A stretch of DNA of 64,000 nucleotides from Limnanthes douglasii subsp. nivea (taxonomy: Eukaryota; Streptophyta; Magnoliopsida; Brassicales; Limnanthaceae): assembly GCA_036936605.1 (NCBI GenBank), contig JAUPFV010000004.1, forward strand, positions 179,818,807 through 179,882,806, given 5' to 3'. The position numbers and the translations under genes were made by a program. Shown in pieces: positions 1 through 10,750 of the stretch (position 1 is its first letter; every line of letters starts with the position of its first letter). The notes beneath the pieces are model-generated. The model searched no databases. It saw only the letters and a list, made by a program, of their open reading frames with translations, and was not told the origin of the DNA.

Positions 1-1111
1 AAGAAAGATATCCCGTTATAGGTGGCGCAACGGATGAAGAATTTTGTGCATGGGTTAGGTTCAGGCTCGACGTTAGTGAATGTTGTGGTACCTGAGGATC
101 CACTTGTGCAAAAATCAAGTGGAGCAGGGAAAAGAGTCCATGTAACTGAGCTTATCCCATCGTTGAGACTGGTGATTCCCACGGCCTCACTATGATGATT
201 GATAAGTTGCATCACGGCTCGGACTTATATTTTTATGATACAATGTCGATGATCGAGATCGTGCAAAGGCAACTGGAGTTGACGATGAAGGCACCCCTAG
301 ATTTATATCCATTTTTCAATATGATGTGTTTTGTTTTAATCGTTGGGAATTGGGATCATACTAAATTTGTCTACCTTGCTTTTATTTTGGGGCAGATACA
401 ATATAATTTGCATGCGCTCGCATATCATCGGATGTCCTCTGCTGATATCAGAATGATGGAGAAGTGGAAGTCGGAGCCCTTGTTCTTTGGCTCGGTTCGG
501 GGGTTGGCCACTGAACTAACCCTTTTTAAGAATGCATACGGCTCGGAAAAACAACGTGCGGACAAGGTCGTGAAGGAGAATGAAGAGCTTCACATACAAT
601 TTCTCAAGGATTGTGAGAAGAGGGATGTTGTGAGCAACCGCAACTTAGAAGTAGTAAGTAGTACAATCTTGTTGTCAGCACAGAATAATGATTTGGTGAA
701 GAAGAATGATACTCTGATAACTTAAAATTCGAAGTTGCTGGACCAGAATATGAGTCAGGTTGGTAGGGTGGAGGAGCAAGCTGCTAAGATAGCGGATTTA
801 ACTATGGAGATGGCAGAGCGGAAAATACAGATGACTAAGATCCAGAAGGAAAATGAGGGGAGCGCACGGCGATGAAGAGGCAGACAACATCGGATTTGGA
901 GGCTAGCGAGCGACAAGTGATGCAGGTGGCCATGGGCATGATTCATAAGGATAAGATGAAACTCATGGATGATTTATTGGCGTTGAATCCACAAATGGAC
1001 CTTAGTCGACATCAAAAATTGCTCGCTGCTTTGGAAAAAGGGAAGACCGATGTCGTTGGTATGGAAAATGTAGCCAATATGGAGGTTGTGGAGAAATTTG
1101 TTGATCTGTAG
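1..1111 (+). pseudogene. Antisense coiled-coil ORF of a Tat-like gypsy element (broken)
   Basis: Three plus-strand pieces make one degraded protein: about 38-194, 192-725 and, after a TAA at 723-725, on to about 868; then a shifted frame at 872-1111. From roughly residue 115 of the 192 frame the protein is rich in K, E, Q and N with long heptad-like stretches (motifs KENEELHIQF, EEQAAKIADL), suggesting a coiled coil. The last piece (LLALNPQMDLSRHQKLLAAL) looks like a short helical tail. It lies just beyond the 3' end of a minus-strand gypsy pol and points the opposite way. Antisense extra ORFs between pol and the 3' LTR are known for Tat-lineage elements (Ogre/Retand type), and that is my reading. 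It could instead be an unrelated host pseudogene. No catalytic motif is visible and I assign no function. The left end is cut by the window. Confidence 0.5.
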
Positions 1112-1690
1112 TAATATTTTATTTTATATATACTTTATAGTTTTTGTGGCCATGATTTTTTTTTGTTCTGTACGTTTATACTTATTGCTGGAGAAACAAG
1201 TTGTTTGAGATATGTATGGAATGATGTGTTGTGTTGGAGGTGTGTGTTTATACTTATAATTATTAACACTTAAACTTTTTCTGCAAGATCGAGCACAGTG
1301 GGGCTCATTGAGTGACTAAGACGAGGTAAATTAGTCGTAACCGGCTTCGCAGAGTGACCGGTTCGGCTAATTGTGTAACCCAGTGGGCTTGGAGTGTTTC
1401 GCATACATAATTCTGTAGTGTGGGATTGAGCACGGTATGGCCCGTTAACATAGACAAAAAAGGCATGGCCAATTAGCGTGTTTGTCACGTTTTAGATCAT
1501 GTCTAAGTACGACACAGTACGACCCCGATTACGTAGCCCTTAAGCGTGGTTATCGACCCTACCGCGGAGTTACCAAAAATAAGTATAAACAAACACATTT
1601 GTATGGGAAAAGCAAGAAATTTTTCATTTAAGTATTTCATATAGGTGGATGTCTCATTAAAAAAATCCAATGCACCATCAGAAGGGAAAA
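1112..1690. other. Non-coding 3' region of the left gypsy element
   Basis: No coding frame is credible here. On the minus strand the part nearest pol (about 1640-1710) reads as a T-rich tract after CTCTTTTTCCCTTC and then AATGAGACA, a pattern often seen just after pol in plant LTR elements. The segment 1270-1560 is less AT-rich and has no recognisable content. Confidence 0.5.
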
Positions 1691-1699
1691 AGAGCGCAT

Positions 1700-2575
1700 C
1701 ACTTACTTACATTGCTGGATGATATAATTTAAGGTGACTGATATTCCAAGGGGTCCTAAGAGCGATACCCTCCGGATCGGCGAGGTGAAATGCTCCTTGT
1801 TGACCTTTAGAGATGATTGTGTAGGTTCCTTCCCATGTGGGGCCCAATTTCATATTTTTTGGTCACCAACTCTTTGGAAGACCTTTTTCATGACAAGGTC
1901 ACCAGCTTGTAATGTCTGTGGTCGAAGTTTAGAGTTAAAATGCCTGCGCATTAAACTTTGGTAACGCTCAGCCCATACACGTGCTTAATCTCGCCTTTTA
2001 TCAATCAAGTCGATGTACATTGCTCGGTTAGCCTCGTTATCTTTCCCTGAGTAGTTTGTAATGCGGTGAGTTACAATTAGCATTTCTGCCGGTACAACAG
2101 TCTCAAATCCATATACGAGGGCGAATGGTGTTTCACCTGTGGTGGCGCGGGGGATTGTACGGTAAGCCAATAAAACCTCGGCTATTTTGTCCGGTCATTT
2201 GCTTTTTGCCCCTTCTTATTTCTTTTTTATACCATCAAGTATAGTACGTTTGGTGACTTCTACTTGGCCATTTGATTGCAGGTAATATGGTGTGAAGAAG
2301 TTTTGGGTGATGCCAAAGTGTTTGCAAAAAGTGGATAGCACAGAGTTCTGGAATTGAGTCCCATTGTCCGCCATTAGAACTTGAGGAATTCCAAAATGTG
2401 TTAAGATGTATGAAGTCGCATATCTCTTGAGATCGGGTTCGGAACAATGCCTTGGCCTCTACCCACTTGGTGAAGTAATCAACCATGACCACGAAAATTT
2501 TCTTTTTCCAGTGGCCATTGGTAAAGGTCCTACGAGGTCGATCCCCTATTTTTCGAAAGGAAAAGGTACTGGGTT
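1700..2575 (-). pseudogene. Ty3/gypsy integrase and pol C-terminus, broken
   Basis: Reading leftwards on the minus strand, the integrase core starts with VMVDYFTKWVEAKAL (first catalytic Asp). It continues, in shifted frames, through a second-Asp region (MADNG) and a third-acid region (NGQVEVTKRTILDG), then AYRTIPRATTGETPF and LVYGFETVVPAEM. The C-terminal part (HFNSKLRPQTLQAGDLV, then LGPTWEGTY, then PWNISHL) matches the usual gypsy integrase tail. At least two frameshifts and in-frame stops (for example near 2210-2230) make it dead. Integrase would insert element cDNA into host DNA in the nucleus. RT, RNase H and protease, which should precede it, are missing. The stretch AKALFRTRSQEICDFIH closely resembles the element at the right end of the window. 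Confidence 0.9.
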
Positions 2576-3182
2576 TCCATTGTCGGACGCGCGTGATCAT
2601 AATGCTCCACCACCTCTTCTTTGTCATCTTTTGGGGATGCCTCCTTTTGGCGTTTCTGCCCACTACTTTTTCCAATTCCTTCACCATTCTTGTCTCGCTT
2701 AGAAAACCCTTCACCCATAGTCGTTCGGCTAGCCTCGATTGTGGACCTAGGCGGCTAATGCCCATCATTCACAGCTTCATAGTTAAAGCGTTAATCGCAT
2801 CATTTAGTTCCACCATGGTCGCTTTGGTTCCTTGGTCTCTGACCTCCTGGTCTCGATCGGCCTTACCTTGAGCCATTTGCATCGCCAGGATTTGTTGTTC
2901 CAGCCTCCTAACCTTAGTTGCTTCCTTTGGGCGGTTGGATCTAATAGGTTGATCCACGAGATTAGCAATAACCTCTGCGTTGGTCGGTGCTACTGGAGAA
3001 TCTACCGCGACCGAAGAATTCCTTGGCGGACTCTCCACCCTATCATACGGCGACTGAATCTCCTCACTAGCAGGCAATGGGATGGTTGGTCCCTCGACTT
3101 GCTCCACCACTTGATTTGGGTTAGCCATGGGGATGCGTCCTTCCGTAGGTCCTATATCAATCTCTAATATGGTTACTACCAT
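2576..3182 (-). pseudogene. Ty3/gypsy gag N-terminus, fused to integrase by internal deletion
   Basis: The likely start is the Met at about 3129 (MANPNQVVEQVEG); an upstream in-frame Met lies at 3182. The N-terminal 115 residues are polar with a predicted coiled coil (VRRLEQQILAMQMAQGKADRDQEVRDQ), followed by a stop near 2769. A further basic stretch (about 2576-2760, KRQKEASPKDDKEEVVEHYD in one frame) also reads like gag. It then runs directly into the integrase core near 2545-2575. The gag capsid and zinc-knuckle regions, protease, RT and RNase H are absent, so several kb of a normal element were deleted here. Position just inside the primer site supports gag. Confidence 0.7.
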
Positions 3183-3212
3183 TGGTGTCTAGACATGAGG
3201 AAGGGTTTTTCG

Positions 3213-3232
3213 GCTCCCACAGACGCCGCCAA
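3213..3232 (-). other. Gypsy primer-binding-site region
   Basis: The minus strand reads TTGGCGGCGTCTGTGGGAG, one base from the TGGCGCCGTCTGTGGGA signature found next to the 5' LTR of many plant Tat-like gypsy elements. It sits between the presumed LTR edge at 3236 and the gag start. I do not assign the primer tRNA. Confidence 0.7.
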
Positions 3233-3235
3233 AAA

Positions 3236-3344
3236 TGTTAACGGGAAAACCCTAACACTGATATGCCAAGATAGTGAATATTACCGATTTGGGAAGAAGA
3301 AGAACATAAACTTATTACATCACTCTCAATCCTTATTTATACTA
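3236..3344 (-). repeat. 5' LTR, R-U5 edge of the left gypsy element
   Basis: On the plus strand the LTR begins TGTTAACGGG at 3236, so on the element's own strand it ends CCCGTTAACA next to the primer site. Only this edge is secure. The outer end of the LTR (U3) lies somewhere to the right and cannot be placed without the partner LTR, which would be left of the window. Confidence 0.6.
3331..3343 (-). promoter_or_regulatory. Candidate LTR promoter TATA box
   Basis: The minus strand reads AGTATAAATAAGG, a good plant TATA box, about 95-105 bp from the U5 edge and in the element's orientation. Transcription would start near 3300-3315 and run leftwards into gag. Confidence 0.5.
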
Positions 3345-4060
3345 CTTTTAGCAGTTACTATCTTATTTACTACACAGGATCATTTATGATATACAAAGAT
3401 CCTCCCCCCCTCCCCTCCCGTGCTTGTTGACGCTAGTTTCAAATGTGGTAGTATACCCATGGTTTGCAATATCTTTTCTTTTTTTGTTACCGCTGTTATA
3501 GCAGTATGTATTTTGTAAGACTCTTGTTTTTTTTTTGAATTATTTTTTAGAAGGACATGGTTCTTTGCTTGGATTTTTTCAGAATTTGTTAAGTTTAATC
3601 AGGGTGCATGACTCTATGGTTGGGGTTTTCCTTATTTTAAGCACATGTAGCATTCTATTACGGATTAACTCCTATATATCTGTCTTTTGTTATTATTATT
3701 TATTAGAATTGATGAAATTTGTTCATTATTTTTGTCATCCATTTTAGGATTGATGATTCTTTATCATTTGAAGCATAATTATCTTTCTATGGTATTTATA
3801 TTCCTCTTTAAGAACTTGGTTGTTTTTTTATTTTTATTTATAAAAACAATTGTGTATACTTATTTTTGTCTAAGTTATTTGAGGTATATTTTCCCTTCAT
3901 CATATTCTTTGGCATTTATAATTTTGTAATGTATTTTTTCTTTACCATTATTTTTATTATTGTGCGCTTTGTTATTCTTCGAATGTTTATTTCGCTTCAG
4001 TATTTCTATTTTCCAGCACTGTGAGTTATTTATGTTATAGCAAACAAGAAATTAACCTTA
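3345..4060. other. AT-rich non-coding stretch, probably U3 and flank
   Basis: Short T-rich open frames here have no family-like motifs. A pyrimidine run (CCTCCCCCCCTCCCCTCCC, about 3401-3419) is the only distinctive feature. Some or all may be the U3 of the adjacent LTR. Confidence 0.4.
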
Positions 4061-4069
4061 TTTTTGGAA

Positions 4070-5281
4070 CAAAAGTTTTTTATAAATATCAAATGCCTCA
4101 TTAAAACCTTCTAGCACCACCGATGGGGGAAATAACGCATCCTCGTAGTTTAATTAATATGATTTATACGAGTACAAAATTACAATATTTTTTAGTCTGC
4201 ATGACTATGAAAGAGTTTCAAATGCTTTATGTTTCAGGAGTACCATATTTTGTTTTCATCTTCATCCAACGACATGTAGGTACCTAACTTTGTTTTTATG
4301 TTTCGACCTTAAATTGTTCTTCCCACATTAAGTTTAGTTTTCCAATTCTTTTTTCTTGTGTATGTTGAAATACTCGTCTCATCAGTTTATCCTCTAGTTC
4401 AACACTCCTGAGCTAAACTTTGGAATTATATCTACTCCTCATTAGTGTCTTATAGTGCTCTGATCAAAGGTGGGCATTGTACCTTTTTTCTTCGATTAAG
4501 CCAACTATCACTCTTTTATTTTGATCATTATTTTATTTATTGTAAGTTGCGATGCTAAAGTATGGCATAGATATATCTATTAGTACTATTGATTGCATAT
4601 TATAGACCATATAAATAGTGTTTTTTTCTAGCAATTATTGATGTTATTTGGTATGACCGTAGAACATCTTGTCGGGTCTCAGTACAATTTTTTGTTGCTT
4701 CATTCAACATCTTCTTGATTCCCTCAATTATCGTGCTACTAGTCAGCTCGACTTTCCTGTTTTCTTGAGGGTGAAAATGAGAAGATAATATATGTTTAAT
4801 TTAATTCTTTCCACTATATTGTATGACACTATCATTTTGGAACTATGTTTAATTATTAGCGGTTATGAATCTCGGGGTACCATAATTGCAACATATACTC
4901 GTTTTTAAATAGGAAATTACTTTTTTCCATTATGTGTTATACTGATATTCTTCTATTGATTTGGAGAAGTAGTTTTGGTGAAAATTAGGTATTTTCTTTC
5001 TCCAAAAGCAACCAGGAATGGTCATACCCCATCTTTTGAATGGGATGGCTTTTGTTATTCTTTCCACTAATAGTACACGGACTTAGATTAAAATTCTAAA
5101 TCTTTGGCATGCATCATATATCCTCACCAACTATTTTCTTTTTCTACTATCATATCCCTGCGTCGTGACCGTTGAAGAAAATAGTTTGACAAAGTACTTG
5201 GTATTTTTTCTTGTAGTATTATTTATGGTGTTGATGATTTACAGGCTAAAGTGCATCGACGGTTGTATTTTGTACCTTCAG
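4070..5281 (-). pseudogene. Very old Ty3/gypsy pol relic (integrase and end of RNase H)
   Basis: Reading right to left on the minus strand one meets QVLKVQNTTVDAL (about 5250-5300), matching the end of the second RNase H. Next come a degraded integrase core (GMTIPGCFWRKK, QNYFSKSIEEY, YGTPRFITANN), then HPQENRKVELTSSTIIEGIK at about 4690-4773, then a C-terminal piece (LMRRVFQHTQE, GKLNLMWEEQFKVE) at 4270-4400, and a post-pol tract near 4090-4160. Of the three catalytic acids, the first reads Asn and the second Ala, while the Glu remains. Stops and frameshifts are frequent. It is more diverged than the left-end gypsy and of a different family. Its right end is continuous with the first module A of the satellite. 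Confidence 0.8.
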
Positions 5282-5756
5282 CACCTGTTTGAATTCGATA
5301 TGCTCGAATTAAGAGATTAAGCATTAAAGCTCCTTTAAGTATTGAATAATATTTTTTTATTTTTTGTGAACTTTGACTTGACTTTTCATTTAGTTAAATA
5401 CTAGTTAGGAGTCAGTTAGAAGTAATACCTTATTGCTCCACATATTTTTTTCCAAGCAGAGTCATGATATAAAGTTTTATATTATTTTATCTTCCTCTCT
5501 AATTAATACCACATTTACTTTGTAATCTGATACTGTCGTATTCAGGTACCAACCTACTCCTTGTTGTGGCTTCGTATTTATATATGGCGATGCCAAGAAA
5601 TTTTTGATGTTGTTGAGTGCATCTTTGCACTTTAGAGTCCACTAAAACTTTCATGTTCCTTTCAATACTTCGAAAGGAGGTCAATATTTGTCTGGGCATT
5701 GGACACAAACTTGTCTCGCTTACCATTTATCCTAGAAATTTCACTGACTGAACGCC
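5282..5756 (-). pseudogene. Module A1: founder gypsy RT/RNase H fragment
   Basis: The minus strand encodes the join between reverse transcriptase and RNase H: VQSVKFLG and RDKFVSNA at the right end, then F-stop-WT, CKDALNNIKNFLASPY and TVSDYKVNVVLIREED, the last three in one frame. The glutamate codon of the usual FEWT is a TAG stop. This copy is contiguous with the rest of the retroelement to its left (ACCTTCAGCACCTG), whereas most later copies have tetranucleotide DNA and CTCGGCACCTG there. At 5582 it has A, keeping a TAT codon; the later copies compared have T, giving TAA. Both facts make A1 the ancestral copy. It is the first of 19 full A modules. Confidence 0.9.
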
Positions 5757-6030
5757 AACCAACCAATTCAACCAACCAACCAACCAACCACCCAACCAAC
5801 CAACCAACCACCCACCCAACCAACCACCCAACCACCCACCCACCCAACCAACCAGCCACCCACCCACCCACCCACCCAACCAACCAACCACCCACCCACC
5901 CACCCAACCAACCAACCAACCACCCACCCAACCAACCAACCAACCAACCAATTCAACCAACCAACCACCCAACCAACCAACAAACCACTCAACCAATTCA
6001 ACCAACCAACCACCCAACCAACCACCCACC

Positions 6031-6624
6031 TAGAGATGTCAAATGGGACGCGACACGGCGGGATTTAGTGTGTGTACGGTAATCTGTCACGGTACGCACA
6101 TTATTTTATAACGGCAGAACACGGTAGAGCACGACGTGACTCACTAACACGATTGTCATGGTATAAGCCGTCACGATTACGGTAGACACGGCACACGGCA
6201 GACACGGCACACGTAGACATTGTAAAATTATTGTCACGGCAGTACACCATATAGATTAGTAATATAATTTTATTTTTTATTATACTTTAATCATTAATAC
6301 GTTTAATTAAAATGTATACACACGTCATATTAGTATTTTAACAAATATTAAATAATAAATAAAGTTAATGCTTGATAAACTAATTATTAATTATTATATT
6401 TTAAAAAAATTTATTTATAGTGTCGTGATATTTTTTTTATTTATTACTAATTTAATTTATTAGCGGTAAAAAATTTATGAGATTGAATTATTGAAGAATA
6501 AAAAATAAATTTTATTTATTTTAGCCGTTCACAGTTTATACTCTTGCGGGCCAGGAGTTATACAAACGGGGTGGTCAAATATTTTGTCATTTCATTATCA
6601 GCTTGTGGACTTTCTGTTGACACC
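6031..6624 (+). repeat. Module B1: hAT-like terminus plus AT-rich body
   Basis: Type copy of module B. It begins TAGAGATGTCAAATGGG, a hAT-superfamily-type terminal sequence, followed by about 200 bp rich in CG with recurring CACGGCACACG and CACGGCAGACACGG motifs like hAT subterminal repeats. The rest is AT-rich, and the end is CTGTTGACACC running into the tetranucleotide tract. No matching inverted terminus is present at the right end and no transposase is encoded, so it looks like a one-ended hAT fragment. The hAT assignment is by terminal motif only. This copy has TTTTAAAAAAATT where most have TTTTGAATTTTT. Confidence 0.85.
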
Positions 6625-6903
6625 CAACCAACCACCAACCAACCAACCAACCAACCAACCAACCAACCAACCAACCAACCAACCAACCAACCACCCAACC
6701 AACCAATTCAACCAACCAACCAACCAACCACCCAACCAACCAACCACCCAACCACCCACCCAACCAACCAACCACCCAACCAACCAATTCAACCAACCAC
6801 CCAACCAACCAACCACCCAACCAACCAATTCAACCAACCAACCAACCACCCAACCAACCAACCAACCACTCAACCAATTCAACCAACCAACCAACCACCC
6901 ACC

Positions 6904-7500
6904 TAGAGATGTCAAATGGGACGCGACACGGCGGGATTTAGCGTGTGTACGGTAATCTGTCACGGTACGCACGTTATTTTATAACGGCAGAACACGGTAA
7001 AGCACGGCGTGACTCACTAACACGATTGTCATGGTATAAGCCGTCACGATTACGGTAGACACGGCACACGGCAGACACGGCACACGTAGACATCGTAAAA
7101 TTATTGTCACGCCAGTACACTATATAGATTATTAATATAATTTTATTTTTTATTATACTTTAATCATTAATACGTTTAATTAAAATGTATACACACGTAA
7201 TATATTAGTATTTTAACAAATATTAAATAATAAATAAAGTTATTGCTTGATAAACTAATTATTAATTATTATATTTTGAATTTTTTTATTTATAGTGCGG
7301 TGATATTTTTTTTATTTATTATTAATTTAGTTTATTAGCGGTAAAAAAATTTATGAGATTGAATTATTGAAGAATAAAAAATAAATTTTATTTATTTTAG
7401 CCGTTCAGAGTTTATACTCTTGCGGGCCATGAGTTATACAAACGGGGTGGTCAAATATTTTGTCATTTCATTATCAGCTTGTGGACTTTCTATTGACACC
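6904..7500 (+). repeat. Module B2
   Basis: Full-length copy; carries GTTCAGAG near its right end and ends TCTATTGACACC. Confidence 0.9.
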
Positions 7501-7751
7501 CAACCAACCACCCACCCAACCAACCACCCACCAACCAACCAACCAACCAACCAACCAACCAACCAACCAACCAACCAATCAACCAACCAATTCAACCAAC
7601 CAACCAACCACCCAACCACTCAACCAATTAATCCAACCAACCAACCAACCACCCACCCAACCAACCAACCACCCAACCAACCAATTCAACCAACCAACCA
7701 ACCACCCAACCAACCAACCAACCAATTCAACCAACCAACCAACCACCCACC

Positions 7752-8347
7752 TAGAGATGTCAAATGGGACGCGACACGGCGGGATTTAGCTTGTGCACGG
7801 TAATCTGTCACGGTACGCACGTTATTTTATAACGGCAGAACACGGTAAAGCACGGCGTGACTCACTAACACGATTGTCATGGTATAAGCCGTCACGATTA
7901 CGGTAGACACGGCACACGGCAGACACGGCACACGTAGACATGGTAAAATTATTGTCACGACAGTACACCATATAGATTATTAATATAATTTTATTTTTTA
8001 TTATACTTTAATCATTAATACGTTTAATTAAAATGTATACACACGTAATATATTAGTATTTTAACAAATATTAAATAATAAATAAAGTTATTGCTTGATA
8101 AACTAATTATTAATTATTATATTTTGAATTTTTTTATTTATAGTGCGGTGATATTTTTTTTATTTATTATTAATTTAGTTTATTAGCGGTAAAAAATTTA
8201 TGAGATTGAATTATTGAAGAATAAAAAATAAATTTTATTTATTTTAGCCGTTCACAGTTTATACTCTTGCGGGCCAGGAGTTATACAAACGGGGTGGTCA
8301 AATATTTTGTCATTTCATTATCAGCTTGTGGACTTTCTGTTGACACC
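7752..8347 (+). repeat. Module B3
   Basis: Full-length copy; GCTTGTGCACGG precedes it in its left flank-derived start, and it ends CTGTTGACACC. Confidence 0.9.
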
Positions 8348-8461
8348 CAACCAACCACCCACCCAACCAACCAACCAACCACCCAACCAACCAATTCAAC
8401 CAACCAACCAACCACCCAACCAACCAACCAACCACTCAACCAATTCAACCAACCACCCACC

Positions 8462-8990
8462 TAGAGATGTCAAATGGGACGCGACACGGCGGGATTTAGC
8501 GTGTGTACGATAATCTGTCACGGTACGCACGTTATTTTATAACGGCAGAACACAGTAGAGCACGGCGTAACTCACTAACACGATTGTCATGGTATAAGCC
8601 GTCATGATTACGGCAGACACGGCACACGTAGACATGGTAAAATTATTGTCACGGCAGTAGACCATATAGATTATTAATATAATTTTATTTTTTATTATAC
8701 TTTAATCATTAATACGTTTAATTAAAATGTATACACACTTGATAAACTAATTATTAATTATTATATTTTGAGTTTTTTTATTTATAGTGCGGTGATATTT
8801 TTTTATTTATTATTAATTTAGTTTATTAGCGGTAAAAAATTTATGAGATTGAATTATTGAAGAATAAAAAATAAATTTTATTTATTTTAGCCGTTCAGAG
8901 TTTATACTCTTGCGGGCCAGGAGTTATACAAACGGGGTGGTCAAATATTTTGTCATTTCATTATGAGCTTGTGGACTTTCTGTTGACACC
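8462..8990 (+). repeat. Module B4, short form
   Basis: Lacks the 50-bp segment that normally lies between ACACAC and TTGATAAAC, and one CACGGCAGACACGG motif. Confidence 0.9.
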
Positions 8991-9128
8991 CAACCAACCA
9001 CCCACCCAACCAACCAACCAACCAACCAACCACCCACCCAACCAACCAATTCAACCAACCAACCAACCAACCACTCAACCAATTCAACCAACCAACCACC
9101 CAACCAACCACCCAACCAACCACCCACC

Positions 9129-9706
9129 TAGAGATGTCAAATGGGACGCGACACGGCGGGATTTAGCGTGTGTACGGTAATCTGTCACGGTACGCACGTT
9201 ATTTTATAACGGCAGAACACGGTAGAGCACGGCGTGACTCACTAACACGATTGTCATGGTATAAGCCGTCACGATTACGGTAGACACGGCACACGTAGAC
9301 ATGGTAAAATTATTGTCACGGCAGTACACCATATAGATTATTAATATAATTTTATTTTTTATTATACTTTAATTATTAATACGTTTAAGTAAAATGTATA
9401 CACACGTAATATATTAGTATTTTAACAAATATTAAATAATAAATAAAGTTATTGCTTGATAAACTAATTATTAATTATTATATTTTGAATTTTTTTATTT
9501 ATAGTGCGGTGATTTTTTTTATTTATTATTAATTTAGTTTATTAGCAGTAAAAAATTTATGAGATTGAATTATTGAAGAATAAAAAATAAATTTTATTTA
9601 TTTTAGCCGTTCACAGTTTATACTCTTGCGGGCCAGGAGTTATACAAACGGGGTGGTAAAATATTTTGTCATTTCATTATCAGCTTGTGGACTTTTGGTT
9701 GACACC
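9129..9706 (+). repeat. Module B5
   Basis: Has the 50-bp segment but a shortened subterminal region; ends in the TTGGTTGACACCG variant that usually precedes a B' copy. Confidence 0.9.
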
Positions 9707-9859
9707 GAACCAACCACCCACCCAACCAACCAATTACCCACCCAACCACCCACCCAACCAACCAACCAACCAACCAACCAACCACCCAACCAACCAATTC
9801 AACCAACCAACCACCCAACCAACCAATTCAACCACCCACCCACCCAACCAACCAACCAA

Positions 9860-10059
9860 TTTATGTGATTTTTTTTTTTTATTAATTTAGTTTATTAGCA
9901 GTAAAAAATTTATGAGATTGAATTATTGAAGAATAAAAAATAAATTTTATTCATTTTAGCTGTTCACAGTTTATACTCTTGCGGGCCAGGAGTTATACAA
10001 ACGGGGTGGTCAAATTTTTTGTCATTTCATTATCAGCTTGTGGACTTTTGGTTGACACC
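9860..10059 (+). repeat. Module B'1, 5'-truncated B
   Basis: Only the right third of B. The tetranucleotide tract joins it at CCAATTTATGTGATTTTT; the hAT-like end is absent. Ends TTGGTTGACACC. Confidence 0.9.
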
Positions 10060-10066
10060 GAACCAA

Positions 10067-10097
<31 letters not shown>

Positions 10098-10187
10098 CCC
10101 AACCAACCAACCACCCACCCACCCAACCAACCAACCAACCACCCACCCACCCACCCAACCAACCAATCACCCACCCAACCAACCAAT

Positions 10188-10218
<31 letters not shown>

Positions 10219-10750
10219 CCACCCACACAACCAACCAACCAACCAACCAACCAACCAACCAACCAACCACCCAATTCAACCAACCAACCACCCAACCAAC
10301 CAATTCAACCAACCACCCACCCAACCAACCAATTCAACCAACCACCCAACCAACCACTCACCCACCCAACCAACCAACCAACCAATTCAAACAACCACTC
10401 AACCAACCAATTCAACCAACCAACCAACCAACCACCCACCCAACCAATCAACCACCCAACCAACCAACCAACCAACCACCCACACACACAACCAACCAAC
10501 CACCCAACCAACCAACCAACCAACCACCCACCCAACCAACCAACCAACCACCCACCCACCCACCCACCCAACCAACCAACCAACCACCCACCCACCCACC
10601 CACCCAACCAACCAACCACCCACCCACCCACACACCCAACCACCCAACCAACCAACCAACCACCCAACCAACCACCCAACCAATCAACCAACCAACCAAC
10701 CACCCAACCAACCAATTCAACCAACCAACCAACCAACCACCCAACCTCGG
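10060..10750. repeat. Large tetranucleotide block before A2
   Basis: CCAA/CCCA tract with a CCCACACACACAACC interruption near 10480 and TTCAAACAACC near 10386; both recur in other large blocks. Confidence 0.95.

Noticed and set aside
3535..3929. Short plus-strand ORFs in AT-rich DNA
   Set aside because: Biased to F, L, Y and I codons as expected from T-rich sequence, with no family motif.
5499..5726. Recurrent 75-residue minus-strand ORF (MVSETSLCPMPRQIL start) in 17 or so copies
   Set aside because: It lies inside module A in a frame other than the gypsy one, and is repeated only because the module is. The pol motifs are in the neighbouring frames.
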